Notes: generated by a model not told the origin, from the sequence alone. DNA of 64,000 nt from Pristimantibacillus sp052113225 (GCF_052113225.1 NZ_JBFRCT010000009.1:248001-312000); one strand, 5' to 3'; counted from the stretch's first letter, positions 33,425 through 42,934 are shown. Made by a program: numbers and translations.

Positions 33425-33913
33425 ATGGCCATTCGTATTATTGTGAAAGAACCAGATCCGGTGCTCCGGGAAGTTGCTAAGGAAGTAACGAAATTTAACT
33501 CCAATCTGCAGAAATTGCTGAAAGATATGGCGGAAACGATGTATGACGCAGACGGTGTAGGACTTGCGGCGCCGCAGATCGGCATCTCCAAGCGTGTAAT
33601 CGTAGTTGATATTGGCGATGAAGAAACAGGTCTAATCTCTATGGTTAACCCTGTCATTGTAGAAAAAGAAGGCGAGCAGGTTGGTCCGGAAGGCTGCCTG
33701 AGCATACCGAACCTGAATGGCGATGTGAATCGTTTTGAGCGGATCGTTGTGAATGGTCAGGACGCAGAGGGCAATCCGTTTACAGTTGAAGCAAGCGGCT
33801 TCCTTGCGGTTGCTTTCCAGCATGAGATTGATCACCTGAACGGCATTCTCTTCACCGATATTGCTCAAAATGTATATGACATCTCGGCAAGACAAAGAAA
33901 AGGCGGCGAGTAA
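33425..33913 (+). CDS. def: Peptide deformylase
   Basis: A 162-residue metalloenzyme that removes the formyl group from new proteins. All three motifs are present: GVGLAAPQIG, EGCLSIP and HEIDHLNG, whose Cys and two His bind Fe2+. ATG 33425 follows AAAGGAAGGTATTAGGC. fmt follows after 4 bp, so formylation and deformylation genes are co-transcribed as in most bacteria. Confidence 0.95.
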   Translation: MAIRIIVKEPDPVLREVAKEVTKFNSNLQKLLKDMAETMYDADGVGLAAPQIGISKRVIVVDIGDEETGLISMVNPVIVEKEGEQVGPEGCLSIPNLNGDVNRFERIVVNGQDAEGNPFTVEASGFLAVAFQHEIDHLNGILFTDIAQNVYDISARQRKGGE

Positions 33914-33917
33914 AGGA

Positions 33918-34868
33918 ATGCGTATTGTATTTATGGGAACGCCGGAATTCGCCGTTCCTTCCCTGCGTCTCCTTATCGAGCAGGGCTACAACGTAGTCGC
34001 TGCTGTGTCGCAGCCAGACCGCCCGAAAGGCCGTAAACGCATGCTGACGCCGCCTCCTCTGAAGGAAGCGGCTATTGCGTTTGGTCTGCCTGTGCTGCAG
34101 CCTGAACGGATGCGCAGCCCGGAAGCTGTTGCTGCCATTGCTGAGCTTCAGCCGGATTTGATTGTGACAGCAGCTTACGGTCAAATTTTGCCAAAAGCCT
34201 TGCTTGAGATTCCGCGTCTCGGCTGCATTAACGTGCATGGCTCGCTGCTTCCATGTTACAGAGGTGGAGCGCCGATTCAGCGTTCGATTATTAATGGAGA
34301 GTCTATGACTGGCGTTACGATCATGTACATGGCAGAAGGTTTGGACACTGGAGACATGATCAGCAGGGTAGAAGTGCCAATAACCGATGAGGATACTTCG
34401 GGTACCTTGTTTGAGAAGCTGAGTGCAGCTGGTGCTGAATTGCTTGGCCGTACGATGCCTGCTATTATCGCGGGTGAAGTACAAGCTGAGCCGCAGCGTG
34501 ATGAGCTGGCGACCTATGCACCAAATTTGACTCGTGAAGATGAGCGGATCGATTGGAGCAAATCGGCGATCAGCATCTATAATCAGATTCGCGGCTTGTC
34601 ACCGATGGCAGGTGCCTTTACGTACCTGAACGGTGAAGTGTTTAAGGTATGGGTATCAGCGAAGCCTAGCGGTTCGAAGGGCTCTGGATCCACTGCTCCG
34701 GGTACGGTAGTTGCCGTAAGCGCTTCGGGCATTGAGGTACAGACCGGTGACGGGATTTTGACGCTGCTTGAAATACAGCCTTCGGGCAAACGAGTAATGA
34801 CGGTAGCAGACTGGCTTCCAGGTGCCCGCCTATCAGCCGGTGCTGTATTTGGCGGAGGCGAAGCATGA
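33918..34868 (+). CDS. fmt: Methionyl-tRNA formyltransferase
   Basis: A 316-residue enzyme that formylates initiator Met-tRNA from 10-formyl-THF. It starts MRIVFMGTPEFAVPSL and contains the substrate site INVHGSLLPCYRGGAPIQ and the catalytic AEGLDTGDMI region. Start ATG 33918 fits the family N-terminus; an ATG at 33861 inside def is in frame but would add unrelated residues. The stop overlaps the rsmB ATG by four bases. Confidence 0.95.
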   Translation: MRIVFMGTPEFAVPSLRLLIEQGYNVVAAVSQPDRPKGRKRMLTPPPLKEAAIAFGLPVLQPERMRSPEAVAAIAELQPDLIVTAAYGQILPKALLEIPRLGCINVHGSLLPCYRGGAPIQRSIINGESMTGVTIMYMAEGLDTGDMISRVEVPITDEDTSGTLFEKLSAAGAELLGRTMPAIIAGEVQAEPQRDELATYAPNLTREDERIDWSKSAISIYNQIRGLSPMAGAFTYLNGEVFKVWVSAKPSGSKGSGSTAPGTVVAVSASGIEVQTGDGILTLLEIQPSGKRVMTVADWLPGARLSAGAVFGGGEA

Positions 34869-36349
34869 GCGAGAGAGATACGATGAAGCAGAAGCAGAAC
34901 AATACCTCAGGAAAACCAAAACAGAAGCCGGGCGGACATGGAAAAGGTCAGTCGGGTCCGAAGGAACAGCGCACTGTCCGCGTCCGTACGCCGCGCGAGC
35001 TTGCTCTTGATACACTGGTGAAGGTTGCGGAGACTGGAGCTTACAGTAATCTGCAGCTTAACCGTGCTTTGCAGGATGCTCAGCTCCAGCGCGCTGACGC
35101 TGGACTTGTGACGGAGCTTGTCTACGGCACGATTCAGCGCCAACTGACGTTAGATCATTGGCTAAGTAAGTTTGCGGCTAAGGGACTGCGTAAGCTGGAG
35201 CCTTGGGTGCATCAGCTTTTGCGCATGAGCGCCTATCAATTGCTGTACCTCGACCGAATTCCGGCCCATGCTGCGGTGAACGAGGCGGTAACCATTGCAA
35301 AGCGTAGAGGACATCAGGGAATATCAGGAATGGTGAACGGCATTCTTCGCAGCATTGACCGGAACCGTGCGGAGCTCACGATCGACACAATCTCCGATAA
35401 GAATCCGGCCGTGCAAATCTCGGTAAGACATTCTTACCCGGAATGGCTGGTTGCACGCTGGATCAAAGCATACGGCGTGGAAACAACCGAAGCGATCTGT
35501 GCTTCAGGCAATGAAGCTCCACATGCCAGTGTGAGAATCAATCCTCTTCGTGAAACGAGAGAAGAAGCCTTGCAGCTATTGACTGAACAAGGCAGTGACG
35601 CGGAAGTATCGAAGCTTGCTCCTTCAGGTATTGTGGTGCGCCGCGGCGGTAATCTGGCTGATACGGAAGGATTCCGCAAAGGTCTATGGACGATGCAGGA
35701 TGAAAGCTCGATGCTCGTTGCCGAAGTGGTAGCTCCTAAAGCAGGCATGCAGGTGCTTGATTGCTGCGCAGCTCCGGGCGGCAAAACAACACATATGGCA
35801 GAGCTGATGGGCGGCAAAGGCAAAGTGTATGCCAATGACCTCCATCCGCATAAGCGTCAGCTTATCGTAGACCAAGCCATACGGCTTGGCCTTCAGAATA
35901 TTGAAGCGATTACGGAAGATGCCGGCAATCTTGGAGTACGGTTCGCTCCGGCTTCATTGGATGCCGTGCTGCTGGATGCCCCTTGCTCGGGCTTTGGCGT
36001 TATCCGCCGCAAACCGGAAATCAAATGGACGAAGACGGCTGGCGATGTTGCTGAGATCGCTGGAATTCAGCGTAAGCTGCTCAAAGCGGCTGCAGAGCTT
36101 GTTAAGCCGGGCGGCACACTTGTGTACAGCACATGTACGATTGAAAGCACAGAGAATGAAGACCAGATAGCTGCCTTTTTGCAGGAGCATCCCGAGTTTC
36201 AGCTAGACGCCGAGTGGCCAGAGGAAGTACTTCAGCCGCTTCGCGAGAAAGGCATCATTGACAGCTCGTTTAAGGGACAAGCACAGCTTTTGCCGCATCA
36301 TTTTGGCAGTGATGGGTTCTTCATTGCACGTCTTCGCAGACGTCAGTAG
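34865..36349 (+). CDS. rsmB: RsmB, 16S rRNA m5C967 methyltransferase
   Basis: A 494-residue SAM-dependent rRNA methyltransferase. An extra basic, low-complexity N-terminus (residues 1-38, rich in Lys, Gln and Gly) precedes a NusB-like RNA-binding domain (about 40-165). The catalytic domain has the SAM loop LDCCAAPGGKTTHM, motif IV DAPCSGFGVIRRKPE and the second Cys in YSTCTIESTENE. The start overlaps fmt. The N-terminal extension is longer than in B. subtilis. Confidence 0.94.
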   Translation: MSERDTMKQKQNNTSGKPKQKPGGHGKGQSGPKEQRTVRVRTPRELALDTLVKVAETGAYSNLQLNRALQDAQLQRADAGLVTELVYGTIQRQLTLDHWLSKFAAKGLRKLEPWVHQLLRMSAYQLLYLDRIPAHAAVNEAVTIAKRRGHQGISGMVNGILRSIDRNRAELTIDTISDKNPAVQISVRHSYPEWLVARWIKAYGVETTEAICASGNEAPHASVRINPLRETREEALQLLTEQGSDAEVSKLAPSGIVVRRGGNLADTEGFRKGLWTMQDESSMLVAEVVAPKAGMQVLDCCAAPGGKTTHMAELMGGKGKVYANDLHPHKRQLIVDQAIRLGLQNIEAITEDAGNLGVRFAPASLDAVLLDAPCSGFGVIRRKPEIKWTKTAGDVAEIAGIQRKLLKAAAELVKPGGTLVYSTCTIESTENEDQIAAFLQEHPEFQLDAEWPEEVLQPLREKGIIDSSFKGQAQLLPHHFGSDGFFIARLRRRQ

Positions 36350-36446
36350 TCCATTTGTGGCTCGACATGGGCGTTTGTGGTAAAATAAATCATCAGCGCC
36401 GGCTAAGCCGACGCGCTAGTTCAGAGTCAGGTGTGATAATAAGAAG

Positions 36447-37493
36447 ATGAAACCAATAATTTATGACTATAACCTCGATCAGCTTCAAGAGTGGATGCAA
36501 GAGAATGGTGAGCCGGCGTTCCGCGGCGGCCAGCTGTTTGATTGGCTCTATGTGAAGCGTGTGAAGAGCTTTGAAGACATGTCCAACTTGCCGAAGTCAC
36601 TCCGCGATAAGCTGGAGGAGAACTTCCAGTTCGTGACGCTTACAGAAATTACGAAGTTTGAATCGAAAGATGGAACAGTTAAGTTCCTGTTTGGCCTGCA
36701 TGACAATCATGCGATTGAAACAGTTATTATGCGTCACGAATACGGTAATAGCATTTGTGTAACGACACAGGTAGGCTGCCGGATCGGCTGTACGTTCTGC
36801 GCTTCGACGCTGGGCGGTTTGAAACGGAACCTGACAGCGGGTGAGATTGTTGCGCAGGTCGTTACTGCTCAACAAATGCTTGATGCAACGAATGAGCGTG
36901 TATCGAGTATTGTTATCATGGGCTCCGGTGAACCATTTGAGAATTATGATGCAACAATGACATTCCTGCGTATTATGATTCATGAGAAGGGGCTTAATAT
37001 CGGCCAGCGCCATATTACGGTCTCGACAAGTGGTATTGTACCAAGCATGTATAAATTTACAGAAGAGAACACGCAGATCAACCTTGCGATCTCGATCCAT
37101 GCACCAAACGACAAGCTTCGTTCGAAGCTGATGCCGGTTAACCGTCGCTTCCCGTTTGAGGATGTTATGGCAGCATGCCGTAATCATATTGCGAAGACTG
37201 GCCGCCGTATTACGTTTGAATATGCCTTAATTGGCGGTGTCAATGACCAAGCTGAACATGCGCAAGAGCTGGCTGATGTGCTTCAAGGCATGTTGTGCCA
37301 TGTCAACTTGATTCCAGTTAACCATGTGCCTGAGCGGAATTATGTTCGTACGCCGCGTAACGACATTTTCGAATTCCAGCGCATTTTGGAGAAAAACAAA
37401 GTCAATTGCACGATTCGCAGGGAGCAAGGTCATGATATTGCAGCCGCATGCGGTCAATTAAGGGCGAAACATATGGAGTCCACGACGAGGTGA
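36447..37493 (+). CDS. rlmN: RlmN, dual-specificity 23S rRNA/tRNA m2A methyltransferase
   Basis: A 348-residue radical SAM enzyme that methylates C2 of A2503 in 23S rRNA. The radical SAM cluster is CRIGCTFC near residues 111-118, and the resolving Cys is in AACGQL near 333. It is RlmN rather than Cfr by context and length. ATG 36447 has AATAAGAAG upstream, a weak ribosome site. A hairpin AGCGcCGGCT/AGCCGaCGCGCT lies 30-55 bp upstream, after a TAAAAT that could be a -10 box. Confidence 0.93.
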   Translation: MKPIIYDYNLDQLQEWMQENGEPAFRGGQLFDWLYVKRVKSFEDMSNLPKSLRDKLEENFQFVTLTEITKFESKDGTVKFLFGLHDNHAIETVIMRHEYGNSICVTTQVGCRIGCTFCASTLGGLKRNLTAGEIVAQVVTAQQMLDATNERVSSIVIMGSGEPFENYDATMTFLRIMIHEKGLNIGQRHITVSTSGIVPSMYKFTEENTQINLAISIHAPNDKLRSKLMPVNRRFPFEDVMAACRNHIAKTGRRITFEYALIGGVNDQAEHAQELADVLQGMLCHVNLIPVNHVPERNYVRTPRNDIFEFQRILEKNKVNCTIRREQGHDIAAACGQLRAKHMESTTR

Positions 37494-37499
37494 TCACGG

Positions 37500-38270
37500 T
37501 TGATTACGGCAAACCGAAGCGATGTTGGACGAATTCGTCAAATTAACGAAGATCGTTCGTGGGTAGGACAGCTGGATAACGGCATAACGCTTGCCATTGT
37601 GGCCGACGGAATGGGCGGTCATCAAGCAGGCGATGTAGCGAGCCAGCTGGCGGTTAATACGTTCAGAGACATGCTTGAGAAGAGCGCGTCGAAGGCGGAT
37701 TTGTCGATGCAAGAGGGGAAAATGCTAATTCGTCAGGCACTCGTCATGGCTAATGACGTCGTGTACGATATGGCATCACGCAACGAGCAGTACTACAATA
37801 TGGGAACGACAATCGTCGCCGCTTTGTACAAAGAGCGGCAGCTGATTATTGGTCATATCGGAGACAGCCGCGCCTATCTCATTACCGCAGATGGAATTGC
37901 GCAACTGACAGAGGATCATACTCTTGTGAATGAGCTGGTGAAGTCTGGCCAGATCAGCTCCGAGGAGGCGGCGCATCACCCGCGCCGCAATGTAATTACA
38001 CGCGCGGTTGGAACGGACGCGCATGTTGAGGTAGATATCTATACCGCAGCCTTGACGGATAACGATATACTGCTGCTTTGCAGCGATGGACTGACGAACA
38101 TGGTCAGTGACGAGCTGATGCTGCAGACGGTTTGCGAGGATGGACTGGAATTGGATGGTAAAGCGGATCGCCTCATTCAATTAGCGCTGCAAGCAGGAGG
38201 AGACGACAACATCACTGTCGTGCTTCTTCAGGAAGCAGACGCTGCTTATCGAGGAGGTGACAACGGATGA
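37500..38270 (+). CDS. prpC: PrpC/Stp, PP2C-family Ser/Thr phosphatase
   Basis: A 256-residue Mg/Mn-dependent phosphatase. Metal motifs appear in order: RQINEDRSWVG, VADGMGGHQAGDVAS, GHIGDSRAYLI, LCSDGLTNMVSD and GGDDNITVV. It reverses PrkC phosphorylation. The start is TTG 37500, nine bases after CGAGG; no in-frame ATG exists nearby. The stop overlaps prkC by four bases. Confidence 0.94.
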   Translation: MITANRSDVGRIRQINEDRSWVGQLDNGITLAIVADGMGGHQAGDVASQLAVNTFRDMLEKSASKADLSMQEGKMLIRQALVMANDVVYDMASRNEQYYNMGTTIVAALYKERQLIIGHIGDSRAYLITADGIAQLTEDHTLVNELVKSGQISSEEAAHHPRRNVITRAVGTDAHVEVDIYTAALTDNDILLLCSDGLTNMVSDELMLQTVCEDGLELDGKADRLIQLALQAGGDDNITVVLLQEADAAYRGGDNG

Positions 38271-40438
38271 TTGGACATCAACTAGGTGGACGTTATGAGA
38301 TTATAACGAGAATTGGCGGAGGCGGAATGGCGCTTGTCTATAAGGCGCATGATATTTTGCTGAACCGTAATGTCGCAGTGAAGGTGCTGAGGCAGCAATT
38401 CGTCCATGACGAAGAATTTATTCGGAGATTCCGCAGGGAAGCGCAGTCGGCGGCTTCGCTGTCTCATCCGAATGTCGTCAGTATTTATGATGTAGGACAG
38501 GAAGAAGATACGCATTACATCGTTATGGAATATATCGAAGGTCATAATCTTAATGAAATTATAATTGAGCGTGCGCCGTTGCAGGCAGATGAAGCGGTGC
38601 GTATTGCTATGCAGATTTGTGATGCACTAGAGCATGCACATCAGAATCATATTATTCATCGCGATATTAAGCCACATAACATCTTAATTGGCAAGAACGG
38701 CAGAGTGAAGGTGACGGACTTCGGGATCGCCCGTGCTGTCACTTCCTCTACTATTACACAGACGGGCTCGGTAGTCGGGTCGGTCCATTATTTCTCGCCG
38801 GAGCATGCCAAGGGAGTTAGTACAGGGGAGAAATCCGACTTGTACTCCCTTGGGATCGTATTATACCAAATGTTAACCAGCAAGCTTCCCTTTTTCGGCG
38901 AAAGTCCGATCAGCGTCGCTCTGAAGCATTTGCAGGAGGAGTTTGAGGAGCCTAGAAAGGTGAATCCACATATCCCGCAAAGTGTGGAAAATGTTATTTT
39001 GCGTGCTATGCGAAAAAATCCGAGCGAACGTTACCAATCGGCTCGTGAAATGCTCACGGATTTGGACACTTGTCTGAAGCCAAATCGGATTAATGAGCCC
39101 AAAGTAATCTTTGGCAGCGGCAGCGACCTTGACGAGACTCGGGTTATGCCAGCTATTCGGGGAGAATTGCTGCCATCGGAGCCGCAGCAATCGGCACAGT
39201 CGTATATATCGCCTGTTTCAGCGGCAGCGCCGCTGGAGCGCAGGGCGGCGGCCGCGTCGAGTGAACCGGAAGTCGAATGGAAAGATGAGAAGCCGAATGG
39301 AAAGCCTAAAGGCTGGAAGCGCCCTACAACCATTGTAGGGGTCACGCTGGTGGCGTTAGCTTTGATTATATGGGGATTCTTTGCTCTGCTGGACAAACTT
39401 GATGTGCCGGATGTGGACGTGCCTTATGTGGTTGGCAAGTCAGAAGATGAGGCCCGTGCAATGCTTGAGGCCAAAGGGCTGAGGGTGAAGGAGCCAATCA
39501 TCCATGAGTTTATGGGCGATGTACCGCAAGGTGTAGTATTCGATCAGGACAAGCAAAACATGCAAGTGAAGGAAGGCTCTTGGATTCAATTATCGGTCAG
39601 CGACGGCGCTGTGCTGGAGAAGATGACGGATTACAAGGGCAAGCAGATTCAAGAAGCCAAGGATGATTTGATTGCACTTGGCGTGACAGAAGAGCAGATT
39701 GCAGTTGAACAGGTATTTAGTGACGAGGATTCAGGTGTGGTCATTAACCAGACACCGGAGTTTGGTTCGGAATTTGATCCTAAGACAGCAACGTTTACGT
39801 TCATGGTAAGCAAAGGACGTGAAACAATTCCGATGCCGAATCTAATCGGCCACACCGTTGCAGAAGCGAAGGACATGGTTAAAGCGAATGGACTGACGCT
39901 TGAAGATGACGATATTTTAGAAGAACCAAGCTATTCAATAAGCAAAGGACTTGTTATTGATCAAGACCAGTTCAAACCTAATGATCCTGTGCCAAAAGGT
40001 TCGAAGATCTCGATTCGCGTAAGCTCAGGACCTCCTAAGGATGCCAAAAGCCATACGTTTAATGTAACGATATCACCTGCTGAAGCGGGCAAGACAAGCG
40101 AGATCCGGATTGTATATACGGATGCGCGTGGTAAGGATATTGAGTGGGGCAAACGCCAAATTCAAGATACACAGTCTTTCCCTATTGAAGTGATGCTGGC
40201 ACCTAATACAGAAGCGAGTGTAACGGTTTACCGGGACGGTCAATTTGTAGATAATCGTACCATCACTTATGAGGATCTGGTACAAGGGTCGGATTCCTCT
40301 TCGCTTACTATTCCTGGAACCGGCAGTACGGATACGGGTACAGGTACAACGGAAGAAACAGATAACCCGGACCAGCCTGTAGATGCTGATCCGGTAGAAA
40401 GCAATGACAACGGAGGCGCCCAAGATGAGCAGCAATAG
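38267..40438 (+). CDS. prkC: PrkC, PASTA-domain Ser/Thr protein kinase
   Basis: A 723-residue membrane kinase. The cytosolic kinase domain (about 10-265) has GGGGMALVYKAHD, the Lys of VAVKVL, HRDIKPHNIL and VTDFGIAR. A juxtamembrane linker precedes one transmembrane helix at about 354-375. Three PASTA repeats follow outside the cell (about 383-445, 448-515, 520-588), then a beta-rich extension (590-675) and a Thr/Asp-rich tail. PASTA domains sense muropeptides or lipid II; PrkC triggers spore germination. Translationally coupled to prpC. Confidence 0.94.
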   Translation: MIGHQLGGRYEIITRIGGGGMALVYKAHDILLNRNVAVKVLRQQFVHDEEFIRRFRREAQSAASLSHPNVVSIYDVGQEEDTHYIVMEYIEGHNLNEIIIERAPLQADEAVRIAMQICDALEHAHQNHIIHRDIKPHNILIGKNGRVKVTDFGIARAVTSSTITQTGSVVGSVHYFSPEHAKGVSTGEKSDLYSLGIVLYQMLTSKLPFFGESPISVALKHLQEEFEEPRKVNPHIPQSVENVILRAMRKNPSERYQSAREMLTDLDTCLKPNRINEPKVIFGSGSDLDETRVMPAIRGELLPSEPQQSAQSYISPVSAAAPLERRAAAASSEPEVEWKDEKPNGKPKGWKRPTTIVGVTLVALALIIWGFFALLDKLDVPDVDVPYVVGKSEDEARAMLEAKGLRVKEPIIHEFMGDVPQGVVFDQDKQNMQVKEGSWIQLSVSDGAVLEKMTDYKGKQIQEAKDDLIALGVTEEQIAVEQVFSDEDSGVVINQTPEFGSEFDPKTATFTFMVSKGRETIPMPNLIGHTVAEAKDMVKANGLTLEDDDILEEPSYSISKGLVIDQDQFKPNDPVPKGSKISIRVSSGPPKDAKSHTFNVTISPAEAGKTSEIRIVYTDARGKDIEWGKRQIQDTQSFPIEVMLAPNTEASVTVYRDGQFVDNRTITYEDLVQGSDSSSLTIPGTGSTDTGTGTTEETDNPDQPVDADPVESNDNGGAQDEQQ

Positions 40439-41351
40439 TGAAGCCAAGGGGAGAATCGTCAAGGCACTCAGCGGCTATTATTATGTATTGCCGAATGAGT
40501 CAGAGTCATCGGGGCAAACGGTGCAATGCCGTGCCCGCGGTGTATTTAAGAAGAGGGGTTTGACGCCGCTTGTTGGCGACGATGTGGTGTACAGCTTAAC
40601 GGAGAATGGCGAGGGCACGGTGGAGGAACTGCTGCCCCGCTCTTCCGAGTTAATAAGGCCGCCGGTCGCTAACGTTGATCTGGCTATTCTCGTCTTCTCC
40701 GTGACGGAGCCCTCCTTGAATTTACAGCTGCTGGACAAATTCCTTGTTCATATCGAGCATGCTGGTATTGAGCCAGTGTTATGCTTAAGTAAGCAGGACT
40801 TGGAACAAGATGGCGAGGAAATGGAGGAAGCAGCTGTTGCTATTGAAGCTGTTAACCGTATCTACACCGCTATTGGCTATGAAGTATTCGGCACTAGCTC
40901 ACGCCAAGGTGTTGGCGTAGAAGAGCTGCATAGCCGTCTGAAAGGACATGTAGCGGTATTCGCTGGCCAATCGGGCGTAGGTAAATCATCGTTGCTGAAT
41001 GCACTCGTTCCGGGCCTTGAGCTCGAGACGAATGCCATCAGCAACAGGCTTGGCCGTGGTAAGCATACGACCCGTCATGTGGAGCTGGTGGAGATCGGCG
41101 GAGGTTATGTGGCGGATACTCCTGGTTTCAGCCAGTTGGATTTCACAGAGCTTGGTATTGAGGATCTTGGTTACTGCTTCCGTGAAATGCGGGAGCTTGC
41201 ACCGGATTGCAAATTCCGTGAATGCTCGCATGTGCATGAGCCGGGATGCGCAGTGCTGAAGGCCGTAGCGGATGGCACAATCGCTAAAAGCCGCCATCAG
41301 AACTACTTGACGTTTATGACCGAAATGAAAGAGAGAAAGCGGAGGTACTAG
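40425..41351 (+). CDS. rsgA: RsgA/CpgA, small ribosomal subunit GTPase
   Basis: A 308-residue circularly permuted GTPase for 30S assembly. Order: OB fold, then LCLSKQDL (G4-like), the G1 P-loop GQSGVGKSSLLNAL, DTPGF (G3), and a C-terminal zinc knuckle C-x(n)-CSHVHEPGC. ATG 40425 is chosen because CGGAGGC lies eight bases upstream; an earlier in-frame ATG at 40404 lacks one. It overlaps the end of prkC by 14 bases in another frame. Confidence 0.94.
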   Translation: MSSNSEAKGRIVKALSGYYYVLPNESESSGQTVQCRARGVFKKRGLTPLVGDDVVYSLTENGEGTVEELLPRSSELIRPPVANVDLAILVFSVTEPSLNLQLLDKFLVHIEHAGIEPVLCLSKQDLEQDGEEMEEAAVAIEAVNRIYTAIGYEVFGTSSRQGVGVEELHSRLKGHVAVFAGQSGVGKSSLLNALVPGLELETNAISNRLGRGKHTTRHVELVEIGGGYVADTPGFSQLDFTELGIEDLGYCFREMRELAPDCKFRECSHVHEPGCAVLKAVADGTIAKSRHQNYLTFMTEMKERKRRY

Positions 41352-41356
41352 TACTT

Positions 41357-42001
41357 ATGGCAATTATCGCACCATCGATCCTGTCGGCAGATTTCGCGCG
41401 GCTTGGAGACGAGATTAAAGCAGCAGAGCAAGCGGGAGCGGATTGGATTCATGTTGACGTTATGGACGGTCATTTTGTACCGAACTTGACCTTTGGACCT
41501 CCGGTTATCGCAGCAGTACGTTCGGCGACGAAGCTTCCATTTGATGTACATTTGATGATTGAGCATCCGGAGTTGTCGATCCCAAGTTATGCGGCTGCCG
41601 GAGCGGACCGTATTACGGTTCATGCAGAAGCAACCGTGCATCTGCACCGCACGATTCAGCAGATTAAAGACCTTGGCTTGCCAGCTGGTGTTGCGCTTAA
41701 TCCGGGCACGCCTCTGTCTGTGCTGGAGCATATTCTTGGTGATGTTGACCTGGTTCTGATTATGACCGTTAACCCTGGATTTGGCGGGCAAGCATTCATT
41801 GAAGAATCGCTTAATAAACTGCGTCAGCTGCGCAAGATGCTGAGCGACCGTGGCCTCGACCATGTTCATGTGCAAGTAGACGGGGGCATTAACAGCACAA
41901 CAGCGAAGCAGGTTGTAGAAGCTGGTGCGAATGTGCTCGTAGCGGGTAATGCAGTATTCGGGGAAAGGGATCGCGCGGCTGCGATTGCTGCGCTTCGGTA
42001 A
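41357..42001 (+). CDS. rpe: Ribulose-phosphate 3-epimerase
   Basis: A 214-residue TIM-barrel enzyme of the pentose phosphate pathway. IAPSILSADFARL, HVDVMDGHFVPNLTFGP (metal His and Asp), VNPGFGGQAFI and VDGGIN are all present. ATG 41357 is five bases after the rsgA stop. The next gene begins immediately after its stop codon. Confidence 0.95.
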   Translation: MAIIAPSILSADFARLGDEIKAAEQAGADWIHVDVMDGHFVPNLTFGPPVIAAVRSATKLPFDVHLMIEHPELSIPSYAAAGADRITVHAEATVHLHRTIQQIKDLGLPAGVALNPGTPLSVLEHILGDVDLVLIMTVNPGFGGQAFIEESLNKLRQLRKMLSDRGLDHVHVQVDGGINSTTAKQVVEAGANVLVAGNAVFGERDRAAAIAALR

Positions 42002-42007
42002 TTGATA

Positions 42008-42298
42008 ATGGAGGAAGATTACGAGTTAGAGCAGAGCGTCTGGAAAAAAATAATGTGGATCGCTTTCTACGCGATTACAGCAGGCCTTTTGCTCGGTCTT
42101 TTTACGGCGATCTCCTCGCCTATCAAGTACGTTTGCTCGCTGGTGGCCTTGTATGTCGCCATAAAATGCTTCAAGCGTTTCTTAACCTGGGGGCCGCGTA
42201 TATCCTTTATCGTATCTGCAATAATCGTTTATTTCGCTACGGCTCTCGTAATCGCAATCGTTATTTACTTGCGTGATAACCCGATGCCTGCGGGCTAA
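42008..42298 (+). CDS. Small integral membrane protein between rpe and spoVM
   Basis: A 96-residue protein with three hydrophobic segments (about residues 13-32, 35-52 and 64-86) and an acidic N-terminus (MEEDYELEQSVW). No family recognised. No ribosome site precedes ATG 42008, or the in-frame TTG 42002, which directly follows the rpe stop; translation probably depends on coupling to rpe. It replaces thiN, the B. subtilis gene in this slot, and is followed by a terminator. Confidence 0.6.
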   Translation: MEEDYELEQSVWKKIMWIAFYAITAGLLLGLFTAISSPIKYVCSLVALYVAIKCFKRFLTWGPRISFIVSAIIVYFATALVIAIVIYLRDNPMPAG

Positions 42299-42347
42299 TA
42301 GAATACGAGCTGGCGCTTTGGAATAGGACAGCTTTAGAACGCATAGG

Positions 42348-42386
42348 ATGGTTACATGAACGAAGGTTCGTGTAGCCATTTTTTTG
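42348..42386 (+). terminator. Terminator before spoVM
   Basis: ATGGtTACAtGAAC pairs with GTTCgTGTAgCCAT around GAAG; TTTTTTT follows. It closes the rlmN-to-rpe run and isolates spoVM. Confidence 0.85.
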
Positions 42387-42444
42387 TGTGTATGAATTGG
42401 TTCACACTTCCAATTTCGATGAGCGTGTCTGAGGAGGGATGGGC

Positions 42445-42525
42445 ATGAAGTTTTACACGATCAAACTGCCGAAATTTCTGGGCGGATTCGTAAAAGCAAT
42501 ATTGAATACCTTCCAAAAAAACTAA
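42445..42525 (+). CDS. spoVM: SpoVM, stage V sporulation protein M (26 residues)
   Basis: The 26-codon frame reads MKFYTIKLPKFLGGFVKAIL and then NTFQKN, close to the B. subtilis SpoVM amphipathic helix, including the conserved Pro9. SpoVM recognises the convex forespore membrane and anchors the SpoIVA coat basement layer. ATG 42445 follows GAGGAGGGATGGGC. It sits, as in Bacillus, between the rsgA-rpe run and rpmB. A sigma-E promoter could not be picked out with confidence. Confidence 0.95.
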   Translation: MKFYTIKLPKFLGGFVKAILNTFQKN

Positions 42526-42556
42526 GCCGATGCACGTCTTAACGAATGATCGTGGG

Positions 42557-42900
42557 CAAGGCGGAACGGTTATGCCAGTCTCAAAGTGGCAAAACGCGTT
42601 CCGATCCGAAGCATTCTAGGCCATACTATAAGAAAACTCTTATAGAGTTCTAGAATTCAAGGCGGAACGGTCTCGCCATACAATGGCGGCGGGAGATGTT
42701 CCGATCCGAAGAATTCTAGGCCTATTTTAAGTGAACTCTTATAAAGCCCTAGAATTTTAGGTGAAGCGGTTTTGTCGTACTGGGCGAGGTTCATTCAAGG
42801 TGAGGCGACATTGCCGTCCGTTGGCAGGGCGAGGTGCGTTTCATTCTGGCGAATTCTAAGCCATTTTATGAGATAAAACTTATAGAAAATCTTAGAATTC
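42557..42900. repeat. Imperfect tandem and inverted repeats between spoVM and rpmB
   Basis: A unit of about 100 bp is present twice (42557-42657 and 42658-42757): AAGGCGGAACGGT, then CCGATCCGAAG, then a hairpin ATTCTAGG...CTAGAAT with CTCTTATA inside. A third, more diverged hairpin GAATTCTAAG...CTTAGAATTC lies at 42851-42900. The whole 530-bp gap holds no supported gene. It resembles dispersed Paenibacillus intergenic repeats (recollection, not searched). Confidence 0.8.
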
Positions 42901-42906
42901 AAGAAA

Positions 42907-42934
42907 AAAAAGCACCTGAGCTCAGGTGCTTTTT
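42907..42934 (-). terminator. Terminator downstream of rpmB (bidirectional)
   Basis: AAAAAGCACCTGAG and CTCAGGTGCTTTTT form a perfect 28-bp palindrome, placed about 120 bp after the rpmB stop on the minus strand. Confidence 0.85.
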
